64,000 bases of DNA from Saccharothrix ecbatanensis (GTDB taxonomy: Bacteria > Actinomycetota > Actinomycetes > Mycobacteriales > Pseudonocardiaceae). Numbering within the stretch: the first letter of the stretch is position 1; each line of letters opens with the position of its first letter. This document shows positions 43,415 through 51,526 of the stretch, one piece after another. The position numbers and the translations under genes were made by a program. Under the pieces are notes generated by a model. The model ran no database searches, was not told the origin of the DNA, and was given only the letters and a program-made list of their open reading frames with translations. The DNA lies in NCBI RefSeq assembly GCF_014205015.1, contig NZ_JACHMO010000001.1:3906001-3970000 (forward strand). Direction: 5' to 3'.

Positions 43415-44794
43415 GTGGTGTTGTCCGGTAGGCATGTGCTCACGGACTGGATGGGCCTGCGGGCGGAAGACCGGACCGGTAACGGCGGTGCCCCTGGGCG
43501 GGGCGTTGTGGGTGGTCTGCGGTTCGCGTTCTACGGTCGGACCTCGACCACCGAGCGCCAGGACCCGGTGACATCGAGGGCCTGGCAGCTGGAAGTCGCG
43601 CAGGAGCTGACCGCCGGGTACGGCACCATCACCGCCACCTTCTTTGACGCCGGGCGGTCGCGGCGTGACCGGTGGCGTGACCGGCCGCAGGCCGCGGAGC
43701 TGCTGGCTGCGGTGCGGGATCCGGATCGCGGGTTCGACGCGATCGTGGTGGGTGAGTACGAGCGCGGCTTCGCCGGCGACCAGTTGGAGCGGCTGCCCGC
43801 GTTGTTCCGGCGTCACGGCGTGCAGGTATGGCTGCCCGAAGCCGGCGGCCCGGTCGACCTCGACACGCCGGAGCATCGGGCGTTGGTCAGGATGTTGGGT
43901 GCGCAGTCGCTGCGCGAAGTGGTCCGTGCCCGGCACCGCGCGATCGCGGCCATGCGGACCCTGACCGAGGAAGGCCGTTATCTGGGCGGACGTGCTCCCT
44001 ACGGCTACCGGTTGGTCGACGCGGGCCTGCACCCGCACCCTGCGGGGGCGCGCCGCGGTCGCAACGTCGTCCGGCTGGAGCCCGACCCCGAGACTGCGCC
44101 GACCGTACGGTGGCTGTTCGCCGAACGCCAGGCCGGACGCAGCATCGACACCCTGGCCGAGATCCTCAACCAGCAGCACACCCCATGCCCGTCAGCGCAC
44201 GATCCGCAGCGCAACACGCACCGCACCCGGCGCCGCTGGACCGCCGAGACGGTCACCACGATCCTGCGCAACCCCCGCTACACCGGCTGGCAGGTCTGGA
44301 ACCGACAGTCTGTCGACCACGACCACCACTCCCCCACCGACCAGCGACGCCGACGCGTCACCAAGTGGAAACCCGCCCACCAGTGGGTGCTGTCCCGACA
44401 ACCCGCCCACCCGGCACTGGTCAGCGAACGCGACTTCGTCGCCGTCCAACACATCCGCGCTCAACGCCCCAACCAGCACGGCGAGACCCGCCACTACATG
44501 CTGGCCGGATTGCTGCGCTGCGGCACGTGCGGGCGACGGATGGAAGCCCGGTGGGCGCACGGACGTCCCGGCTACCGCTGCCGCCACCACCACGGCGCGC
44601 GCACCGAGCAGACGCCACCGACGCTCTACTACCGCGAGGAACAACTGATCGTCAGAATCGGCCACGTCCTCCACCTGCCCGCAGCGGCAAGCCCGCACAC
44701 CGTCGTCGACAAACTACGCGCCGACCACGCCGTGATCACCTGCCATGCCAACAGAGTCGTCATCGACGAACCACACGTATCGGCGGGCCCGTGA
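43415..44794 (+). CDS. large serine recombinase, type B (copy 2)
   Basis: About 459 residues, closely similar to the copy at 13549. Catalytic S44 in YGRTSTTERQD; TFFDAGRSRRDRWRDRP; GFDAIVVGEYERGFAGDQ; RYLGGRAPYGYRLVDAG; NPRYTGWQVWNRQS; zinc ribbon CGTCGRRMEARWAHGRPGYR. I chose GTG 43415 because GGAAGG (43401-43406) lies eight bases upstream; GTG 43436 and ATG 43451 are alternatives. It diverges from the DUF4365/PIN gene and ends 63 bases before the tRNA-Leu gene. An AACCCCAC/GTGGGGT inverted repeat in that gap is shared with the other type-B copy and may be a terminator or part of the attachment site. Confidence 0.88.
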   Translation: MVLSGRHVLTDWMGLRAEDRTGNGGAPGRGVVGGLRFAFYGRTSTTERQDPVTSRAWQLEVAQELTAGYGTITATFFDAGRSRRDRWRDRPQAAELLAAVRDPDRGFDAIVVGEYERGFAGDQLERLPALFRRHGVQVWLPEAGGPVDLDTPEHRALVRMLGAQSLREVVRARHRAIAAMRTLTEEGRYLGGRAPYGYRLVDAGLHPHPAGARRGRNVVRLEPDPETAPTVRWLFAERQAGRSIDTLAEILNQQHTPCPSAHDPQRNTHRTRRRWTAETVTTILRNPRYTGWQVWNRQSVDHDHHSPTDQRRRRVTKWKPAHQWVLSRQPAHPALVSERDFVAVQHIRAQRPNQHGETRHYMLAGLLRCGTCGRRMEARWAHGRPGYRCRHHHGARTEQTPPTLYYREEQLIVRIGHVLHLPAAASPHTVVDKLRADHAVITCHANRVVIDEPHVSAGP

Positions 44795-44857
44795 AAAAGA
44801 CGAACCCCACGACACCGGTCCGACACACTGCCGACCTGGCCCCGTGGGGTAACCGTG

Positions 44858-44940
44858 TGTCCGAGGGGGGACTTGAACCCCCACCCCCTTTCGGGGACTA
44901 GCACCTCAAGCTAGCGCGTCTGCCATTCCGCCACCCGGAC
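44858..44940 (-). tRNA. tRNA-Leu (anticodon GAG)
   Basis: 83 nt on the minus strand: acceptor GTCCGGG pairs with CTCGGAC, with discriminator A; D-arm TGGCGGAATGGCAGACGCG; anticodon loop CTTGAGG; long variable arm TCCCCGAAAGGGGG typical of class II tRNA; T-arm GGGGGTTCAAGTCCCCC. No encoded CCA. Its 3' end faces recombinase B2, a classic integration target, and a partial copy of this 3' end lies at 14971-15023. Confidence 0.93.
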
Positions 44941-45221
44941 TCCCCGGCTCTCGCCGTGGTGTGTGCATAGGTTACATGATCGTTCTCGGTGGCCAAAATC
45001 GGGGGGTCAAGGGAGCTGTGACCTGCGGCAACGGGGCGGCCCCGGATGGATCGGGGAAGGTCGGCGTCGTGTGACAGGTGAGGGGTTCATGATCTTCATC
45101 CGGGGCGACAGGCGGACCGTGCACCGGACACGCCTGCGGTCAGGTAGCGCGCTTCGGCGACACTCCGCGCTCGACCAGGATGCGGCTGGCGACCACCGTC
45201 GAACAGCGCACCCTCGACTGA

Positions 45222-45600
45222 CCCGAGCCGGTGCGCGCCCGCATCCCGATCAACTGCACCATTCCCGCGGTCGGCTCAGAACGCGCCCACGAGATCATCG
45301 CCCACTCCGGCTGCCGCACCGCCAAGGTCAAGATCGCCGACCACTCGGACTCCCCGGGTGAGGACCTCGCCCACGTCGAAACCGTCCGCGACGCACTCGA
45401 AACCAGCGTCGGTCTCGCCGCCCAACTCGCCCTCGCCGGCGCACTGCCCGAACTCGACTTCGCCTGCGGCCTGGCATCCTGTCGCTGCTGAAAGGCGATA
45501 TCGTGGCCGACGGCGCCTCATTCCGACCGGCCGACCGCTGCCTCCCCGTGCCCCGCAAGCCACCGACGCCGCTCTGCTCGACACATCTACGAACTCACAC
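45222..45600 (+). pseudogene. menC: menC remnant (o-succinylbenzoate synthase)
   Basis: VRARIPINCTIPAVGSERAH, EIIAHSGCRTAKVKIAD is the N-terminal capping domain of actinobacterial MenC, and ETSVGLAAQLALAGALPELD, FACGL is its C-terminal part. The two are joined directly at about 45395, deleting roughly half the protein, including the metal-binding barrel residues. A frameshift near 45470 shifts the end (LLKGDIVADGASFRPADRCL). The 5' third is also missing and a stop precedes VRAR. An active menaquinone gene must lie elsewhere; this copy may have decayed during island rearrangement at the neighbouring tRNA. Confidence 0.65.
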
Positions 45601-45707
45601 ATCCCCACCAGGCGACCTGGTGGCGCAACCGCCTGACCCGGGTCCGACCGGCATGGGGCCTGGCAAGCGGTCAGGGTGCATCGGCAACACGGCGCGCAAG
45701 CCACCCT

Positions 45708-46418
45708 GTGGGAAACCCGTGGAATAGTGTGGTGGTGCGCATTCCCGGTTACGTGGACGGGTTCGTACCGGCTGTTCCGGACGACATCCTGGTGGATCGA
45801 ACCGACCTGGTCGGCGATCCGGTGTTCTGGGCACTGTTCCTGATGTTGACCGGCGGCTCCGACTCCGCGGCGACGGCGTTCGACGTCGACCCCGCAGACA
45901 TGAGCGCGCTGTACGAGGACCTGAACGACCAGGACCGGTGGCCGGTGCTCACCCTTCCCGTTCGCGGCGGTCACCGCGTGCACCTCGTGTGGTGCAACTT
46001 CCCGGATGACAGCGGTCACGACTACCTGCTCAGCCCTGCCGACAACCGACGGGCCGTCCCCCTCGCCCACATCAGCGGCAACTTCCACGGTCCGGGCCTG
46101 TCCTGGGACGAACTCGTCGCCACATCACAGCAGCCCGATCCCGTGCTGAGCGCCGCCGCCCGCATGCTGCTCCTCCTCCCGGCCTCAGGCGACACCGCCG
46201 CCCCACCCACCGCACCCGACCTCGTCGCCGCCGCGCTCACGGCCGTGGGCGCGAAACGCCACCAGCGAGCAGTCGCGACCGAGCTGCTCTCCCACCGCAA
46301 TCGCTGGACACCCGCCAACTGGCACACCACCGGCGGTGTGTCCTGGTGCTCCGGGTGGTACACCTACCGCACCCGCGACAACCCCGACGTGCGCCTGTTC
46401 ACGACCGCATTCAGCTGA
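45708..46418 (+). CDS. hypothetical protein
   Basis: About 236 residues that I do not recognise. The start could be GTG 45708 or any of three consecutive GTGs at 45729-45737, which lead directly into RIPGYVDGFVPAVPDDILVD. The sequence is soluble and Trp/Asp-rich (DPVFWALFLMLTGG, LSWDELVATSQQ, WYTYRTRDNPDVRLFTTAF). Coding character is good throughout and the ending is clean. It lies alone between the menC remnant and the right glycan locus; family and role are unknown. Confidence 0.65.
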   Translation: MGNPWNSVVVRIPGYVDGFVPAVPDDILVDRTDLVGDPVFWALFLMLTGGSDSAATAFDVDPADMSALYEDLNDQDRWPVLTLPVRGGHRVHLVWCNFPDDSGHDYLLSPADNRRAVPLAHISGNFHGPGLSWDELVATSQQPDPVLSAAARMLLLLPASGDTAAPPTAPDLVAAALTAVGAKRHQRAVATELLSHRNRWTPANWHTTGGVSWCSGWYTYRTRDNPDVRLFTTAFS

Positions 46419-46878
46419 CCCGCCCGAGCAACGACCCGATCACGGCACCTGTGCTTCCACCGAGCCTTCACACGGCGGCCGAGTACAGCGGACGCTCATT
46501 CAGACCGCGGCTTTCAGCACTGCTGTGCCGACGGGCAGCAGCATGACGTAGCGATCCGCGGGACGAATGCCTGCTCGACGTGCCGCTTGGCGGTCTCGAG
46601 CGGGGACGGCTGCCGTTCCGGCATGGGGGCTGCCATGGGTGTGGCGTCCCCCCCGCGGTGACAACGTTGGCCGGCCAGTGATGTGGTCCCGATCGTGCCA
46701 CCAAGGACGAACGCCCGGCCTGCGTCGTCGATCACGTCTCGCTGCGCGCTCACCGCCACGACCACCTCCATCGGCACCTCACCCGACCAAGCTGGACCCG
46801 GGTGCGACGGTGATGTCTCGGCGGTCGCCCAGGAGCCGGCCGGATGGCCGACTCCTGGGGCTACCGGGCATCACCCGG
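46419..46878. other. gap with one doubtful short frame
   Basis: An 87-codon minus-strand frame (46514-46777, MPMEVVVAVSAQRDVIDDAG at its start, Cys-rich end) has a weak GAGGTG before it but no recognisable relative. The remaining bases show nothing supported. Confidence 0.3.
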
Positions 46879-48573
46879 TCACGGCAGGGTCCACTTCTGG
46901 TTGGCGACGTTGAGGCAGTCCCAGATGTGCAGCACGGTGCCGTCGGCGGAGCTGTTGCCCGACGCGTCGAGGCACCGACCCGACTGGGGGTTGCGCAGTG
47001 CGCCGCCGGACTGCGCGGCCCACTGCTGGGCGCCGGTGCCGTTGCACGTCCACAGTTGCGTCACCGTGCCGTTGGCCGTGCCGCCGGACCGCACGTCGAG
47101 GCACTTGCCGAGCGCCCGGATCGTGCCGTCACCCGGCAGGGTCCACTGCTGCGCGGCCGTGTTGTTGCACGTCCACACCTGCACCTTGGTGCCGTCCGCC
47201 GTGCCCGCGTTGTCGACGTCGACGCACTTCCCGGCGAGGCCGGTGATCCGCCCGGTCCGGGTGCCGGAGAGTTCCTTCACCCGGATGTTGCGGAACGACG
47301 CGTCGTCGCCGTCACCGTGGTTCTGGATGCCGATGTGGCCCTGTTGCAGGCTGCGCACCGGGTCGGTGTTGGTGAAGTCGTTGATCTTCACGCCGTTGAG
47401 GAACACCTGGAGCCGCTCGCCCTCGACGAGCAGCTCGAACGTGTTCCACTCGCCGACCGGGTTGAGCGCCGCGTCCCGCGCGGCGATGTCGGCCGACCTG
47501 AACCCGTACACGGCGCCGGTGGTCCGGTCGGCCGCGTCGGTGGCGTCGATCTGGATCTCGTAGCCGTTGTTGACCGCCGACCACGGGTCGTTGCTCGCCG
47601 GGAACCCGATGAACACGCCGGTGTTGTCGTCGCCGGCCAGTTTCCAGTCGAGCTTCAGCGAGTACGACCGGAGTTCCTTGGCCGAGTGCCAGAGCATCCC
47701 CAGGCCGCCGTGCGAGGTCAGGGTGCCGTTGGCGAGGGTGAAGCCGCCGGGGCCCGCCTGGCTCCAGCCGTTGGTGTTGGAGCCGTTGAACAGCGACGTG
47801 TAGCCGTTCTCGGGCCGGCAGTCGGCGCGGGTCGTGCCGGCCGCGTAGCGGATGCCCCCGAGCAGGTGCGCGCGGAACGCGGGCTCGGCGAAGCTCTGCT
47901 CGGTGTGCCCGCCACCGGTGTACCAGGACCGGCCGCCCTGGTAGGTCTGGCACCAGGAGATCGGGTGGTCGCCCATGTTGCCGCCGGAGTAGGTGCCCTC
48001 GTCCAGGCGCGCCAGCACGTGCACGTTCGACCTGGGGTTGGCCTGGAAGTTGTACCACTCGTCGGTGCGGACCCAGTCACCGCCGAGGTGGGACGACGAG
48101 GCGTGGGCCCGGTCCTCCACCCGCACGGTCGCCTGCTGGATCGACGGGTGGGAGTGGAAGTACCCGCCCACCAGGCCGCCGTAGAACGGCCACTGGTACT
48201 CGGTGTCGGACGCGGCGTGCACGCCGACGTAGCCACCGCCTGCCCGCACGTAGGACTCGAAGGCGGCCTGCTGAGTGGCGTCGAGGACGTCACCGGTGGT
48301 CGACAGGAAGACCACCGCCCGGTACTGGGCCAGGTTGGCGCTCGTGAAGGCCGCGCTGTTCTCGGTGGCGTCGACCGTGAAGTTGTTGGCCGCGCCCAGG
48401 TCGCGGATGGCCTGGATGCCGTTGGGGATGGACGAGTGCCGGAACCCCGCGGTCTTGGAGAAGACCAGCACCTTGTAGGCGGGGTCGGCCGCGGGCGCCG
48501 GGACCGGGGCCACGGCGACGATCATCACCGCCGATGCGGCGAGCGCCGACAGCACTGTTCGCAGTCGAGACAT
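46879..48573 (-). CDS. secreted ThuA-DUF1080-ricin lectin protein
   Basis: A 564-residue exported protein (signal RTVLSALAASAVMIVAVAPV). Residues ~33-245 are a ThuA-like (trehalose utilisation) domain with a glutamine-amidotransferase-like fold (YKVLVFSKTAGFRHSSIPNG; GGGYVGVHAASDTEYQWPFY). Residues ~258-430 are DUF1080/3-keto-disaccharide hydrolase (GYTSLFNGSNTNGWSQAG, WKLAGDDNTGVFIGFPA). Residues ~435-564 are a ricin-type beta-trefoil with three QxW repeats (CNNTAAQQWTLPG, CNGTGAQQWAAQS, VANQKWTLP). It is the last of three genes with almost the same lectin. DUF1080 and ThuA relatives act on keto-sugars and glycosides, consistent with the sugar dehydrogenase next to it; the lectin would bind polysaccharide outside the cell. 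Confidence 0.88.
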   Translation of the reverse strand: MSRLRTVLSALAASAVMIVAVAPVPAPAADPAYKVLVFSKTAGFRHSSIPNGIQAIRDLGAANNFTVDATENSAAFTSANLAQYRAVVFLSTTGDVLDATQQAAFESYVRAGGGYVGVHAASDTEYQWPFYGGLVGGYFHSHPSIQQATVRVEDRAHASSSHLGGDWVRTDEWYNFQANPRSNVHVLARLDEGTYSGGNMGDHPISWCQTYQGGRSWYTGGGHTEQSFAEPAFRAHLLGGIRYAAGTTRADCRPENGYTSLFNGSNTNGWSQAGPGGFTLANGTLTSHGGLGMLWHSAKELRSYSLKLDWKLAGDDNTGVFIGFPASNDPWSAVNNGYEIQIDATDAADRTTGAVYGFRSADIAARDAALNPVGEWNTFELLVEGERLQVFLNGVKINDFTNTDPVRSLQQGHIGIQNHGDGDDASFRNIRVKELSGTRTGRITGLAGKCVDVDNAGTADGTKVQVWTCNNTAAQQWTLPGDGTIRALGKCLDVRSGGTANGTVTQLWTCNGTGAQQWAAQSGGALRNPQSGRCLDASGNSSADGTVLHIWDCLNVANQKWTLP

Positions 48574-48604
48574 CAGTAGCTCCTCGTTGAATTGTGGGCG
48601 GTGA

Positions 48605-51430
48605 TCAGGGCCCTGTCCACTTCTGGTTGGCGGCGCCGAGGCAGTCCCAGATGTGCAGGACCGTTCCGTCGGCGCTGCTGTTGTTCGACGCGTCCAGGCA
48701 GCGGCCCGACTGCGGGTTGCGCAGGGTGCCGTCCGAGTGGGCGACCCACTGCTGCGCGCCGGAGCCGTTGCAGGTCCACAGCTGCGTCACCGTGCCGTTC
48801 ACCGTGCCGCCGGACTTCACGTCCAGGCACTTGCCCAACGCGCGCAGCGATCCGTCGGCGGACGCGGTCCACTGCTGCGCGCTGGTGTTGTTGCAGGTCC
48901 ACAACTGGACCTTCGTGCCATCGGCGGTGTTCCCGCCGCTGACGTCCACGCACTTGCCGCCGAGGCCGGTGATCGGCCCGGTGCGGGAGCCGGTGGTGAA
49001 GGTGAACTCGTCGACGTCGAACAACGCGCCCGCGCCGCCCTTGAACACCAGGTGCAGCGTGGTGGTGCCGGCGGGCCGGTTGGACAGGCGCGCGGTGACG
49101 TCGGTGAACGTCTCCCAGCCCCCGGTCACCGGCACGGTCGCCGTGCCGAGCAGCGTGCCGGTGGGTGATCCGGCCCGCACCTCGATGGTGCCGCCCGCCC
49201 CGCCCGAGGACACCCTCGCGCTGATCGACATCGCGTCGGACAGCACGTAGGGCTGGAACGCGATCCAGTCGCCGTTGTGGATGTCGCCGACCGTCTTGCC
49301 GCCGTGCGCTGTGGTCTTGTTGTAGACCGTGACACCGTTGGACGAACCGTGGTGCTCGGCTTGGCGGGTCTTCGGCTGGGTGACGTGCTGGGTGTGCGTG
49401 GTGGCGCCGCTGCTGTCGGTGTACTCCGCGTCCCAGACGCCGAAGATGTTGGCGTTGGGGTCGTGCTCGCCGTCCTGGGGTGTCTGAACGGCGCCCGAGC
49501 ACCCGAACGCCTCGGTCAGCTTGTGGCCGTGCGAGTCGTGCCCGAGGATGTAGCTGATCTTGACCTTGGCGCAGTCGATCGGGCCGTCCTCGGGGTCGCT
49601 GACGGTGATCCGGAACGGCACCGCGGCACCGAAGTCGAACAGCTGCCCGTTCTGCGGCAGGTGGAGCGTGACGGTCGGCGCGGTGTTGCCGACGGTGATC
49701 TGCACGCTCGCCGTGGCGGTCCGACCGGTGCTGTCGGTGACGGTCAGGGTGGCGGTGTGGACGCCGTTGGCCGAGTAGGTGTGCTGCGGGTTGGCCGCGG
49801 TCGACGTGCCGCCGTCGCCGAAGTTCCACCTGTAGGTGATGGCGTCGCCGTCGGGGTCGGACGAGCCCGCGGACGAGAAGGTCACCGCCAGCGGCGCCTG
49901 GCCGGAGGTCTTGTCCGCGGCGGCCTTCGCGATCGGGGCGAGGCCGCCGGTCACGTGCTCGATCCGGTACAGCGCCGAGTTGGCGTCACCGGCGAACCAG
50001 CCCGTGCCGTAGTCCAGCACGTACAGCGCGCCGTCCGGGCCGAACGCGGAGTCCATCACCTGCGTGCCGGTCCACGGGAACGAGGTGATCGCGCCCCGCG
50101 TGCCGTCGGCGTTGACCGCGATGTCCTTGATCCACCGCCGACCGAACTCCGCGGCGAAGAAGTGCCCGTCGTAGGACTGCGGGAACTTCACCGAGGAGTT
50201 GAGGTTCGGGTTGTAGCGGTAGACCGGGCCGCCCATGGGCGACTCGCTGCCGCAGCCGAGGTCGGGCACGGAGCAGCCGTCGTACTTGATCCAGGCCGCC
50301 TTCGCCGCGGGCAGCGACGGCAGGCCGGTGTTGCGCGGTGAGTTGTTCGTCGGCCCGCCCGCGCAGTTGTACTTGCCCCCGGAGGCGCCGGTGGCGAAGT
50401 TGTGGTCGTTGTAGGTCTCGTCGGTGGTGTTCGACCCGGTGCAGTACGGCCAGCCGTAGAAGCCGGGTCCGGTGATGCGGTTGAACTCCACCTGGCCCGC
50501 CGGACCGCGGGTGGGGTTCGCGGAGCCCGCGTCCGGGCCGTAGTCGCCGAGGTAGACGACACCGGTCGCCTTGTCCACGTTGAAGCGGAACGGGTTGCGG
50601 AAGCCCATGGCGTAGATCTCCGGCCGCGTGCCCGCCGTGCCCGGCGCGAACATGTTGCCCGCCGGGACGGAGTAGCCGCCGTCGGCGTTGACCTTGATCC
50701 GCAGCAGCTTGCCGCGCAGGTCGTTGGTGTTGGCGGCCGAGCGCTGGGCGTCGAACGCGGGGTTGCGGTTGGCGCGCTCGTCGAGCGGGCTGTAGCCGTC
50801 GGAGGCGAACGGGTTGGTGTCGTCGCCGGTGCTCAGGTAGAGGTTGCCCGCCGCGTCGAAGTCGATGTCGCCGCCGACGTGGCAGCACGTGCCGCGGCTG
50901 GCCGGCACGTCCAGGACGACCTTCTCACTGGCGCTGTCGAGGGTGCCGTCGGCCTTGAGCACGAAGCGGGACAGCCGGTTGACGCCGTTCCACGCGGAGA
51001 AGTCGGTGCCGTCGGACGGCGCGTCACCGGCCGGTGTGGACAGCGGTGGCGCGTAGTAGAGGTAGACGTGGCGGTTGGTCGCGAAGTTCGGGTCGGCGCC
51101 GATGCCCTGCAAGCCCTCCTCGTCGTGCGCGTAGACGGCGAGCTTGCCGGCGACCTTGGTGTTGCCGGCGGCGTCGGTGAGCCGGATCGTGCCGTCTCTG
51201 GAGGTGTGCAGGACCGACCGGTCGGGCAGCACGGTCATCGAGATCGGCTCGCCCATCTCGGCCGCACCCTTGGCGAGGGTCACCTGCTGGAACGAAGGCG
51301 CCGCGGCTTGGATCGGCGACGGTGGCGGCTGGGCGGTGGCGGTCGCGGGTACGGCGGTCTGGACCGCGGCGGCCACCAGGAGCAAGGCGGCAGCACCGTG
51401 GCTGATCCGGTTTCGCGGGGATTTGGCCAT
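48605..51430 (-). CDS. secreted PQQ-type sugar dehydrogenase with PKD and ricin lectin
   Basis: A 941-residue exported protein (signal segment HGAAALLLVAAAVQTAVPAT). Residues ~45-475 are a soluble glucose/sorbosone dehydrogenase-type beta-propeller (DEEGLQGIGADPNFATNRHV, GDIDFDAAGNLYLSTGDD, EIYAMGFRNPFRFNVD, DSAFGPDGALYVLDYGTGW). A PKD domain follows (AITYRWNFGDGGTSTAANPQ), then a beta-sandwich, a CBM6/35-like region (GDWIAFQPYVLSDAMSISAR) and the C-terminal ricin-type trefoil (CNNTSAQQWTAS, CNGSGAQQWVAHS, AANQKWTGP). Such propellers oxidise sugars with PQQ; the cofactor is inferred. It lies 31 bases upstream of the ThuA gene in transcription order, a likely operon. Confidence 0.88.
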   Translation of the reverse strand: MAKSPRNRISHGAAALLLVAAAVQTAVPATATAQPPPSPIQAAAPSFQQVTLAKGAAEMGEPISMTVLPDRSVLHTSRDGTIRLTDAAGNTKVAGKLAVYAHDEEGLQGIGADPNFATNRHVYLYYAPPLSTPAGDAPSDGTDFSAWNGVNRLSRFVLKADGTLDSASEKVVLDVPASRGTCCHVGGDIDFDAAGNLYLSTGDDTNPFASDGYSPLDERANRNPAFDAQRSAANTNDLRGKLLRIKVNADGGYSVPAGNMFAPGTAGTRPEIYAMGFRNPFRFNVDKATGVVYLGDYGPDAGSANPTRGPAGQVEFNRITGPGFYGWPYCTGSNTTDETYNDHNFATGASGGKYNCAGGPTNNSPRNTGLPSLPAAKAAWIKYDGCSVPDLGCGSESPMGGPVYRYNPNLNSSVKFPQSYDGHFFAAEFGRRWIKDIAVNADGTRGAITSFPWTGTQVMDSAFGPDGALYVLDYGTGWFAGDANSALYRIEHVTGGLAPIAKAAADKTSGQAPLAVTFSSAGSSDPDGDAITYRWNFGDGGTSTAANPQHTYSANGVHTATLTVTDSTGRTATASVQITVGNTAPTVTLHLPQNGQLFDFGAAVPFRITVSDPEDGPIDCAKVKISYILGHDSHGHKLTEAFGCSGAVQTPQDGEHDPNANIFGVWDAEYTDSSGATTHTQHVTQPKTRQAEHHGSSNGVTVYNKTTAHGGKTVGDIHNGDWIAFQPYVLSDAMSISARVSSGGAGGTIEVRAGSPTGTLLGTATVPVTGGWETFTDVTARLSNRPAGTTTLHLVFKGGAGALFDVDEFTFTTGSRTGPITGLGGKCVDVSGGNTADGTKVQLWTCNNTSAQQWTASADGSLRALGKCLDVKSGGTVNGTVTQLWTCNGSGAQQWVAHSDGTLRNPQSGRCLDASNNSSADGTVLHIWDCLGAANQKWTGP

Positions 51431-51526
51431 CCTGGTGTCGTCCTTCCAGACGTCGTTGTCCGAACGGGATCGAGGGGGTGGTTCGCCGGCCGGCAGGGCG
51501 ACCGGCGAACCCGCGGATCACCGCGA

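Larger units (their letters stand above)
14985..44857. mobile_element. candidate 29.9-kb island at tRNA-Leu
   Basis: Bounded on the left by the tRNA-Leu 3'-end remnant and on the right by the intact tRNA-Leu(GAG), with recombinase B2 just inside the right end. It holds the pentapeptide protein, RHS toxin/immunity, SGNH/LamG protein, NACHT-HEAT protein, recombinase A2 and the DUF4365/PIN cargo. The remnant is imperfect, the gene content varies in base composition and pseudogenes are frequent, so this may be several accreted elements. The boundary assignment is inference. Confidence 0.4.

Noticed and set aside
43159..43443. 5' extension of the DUF4365/PIN gene to a GTG at 43443
   Set aside because: It overlaps the divergent recombinase start, has no ribosome-binding site and no DUF4365 similarity; AAGGAGG lies far downstream.
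46514..46777. 87-codon minus-strand gene
   Set aside because: Weak ribosome-binding site and no relatives; noted only as part of the gap.
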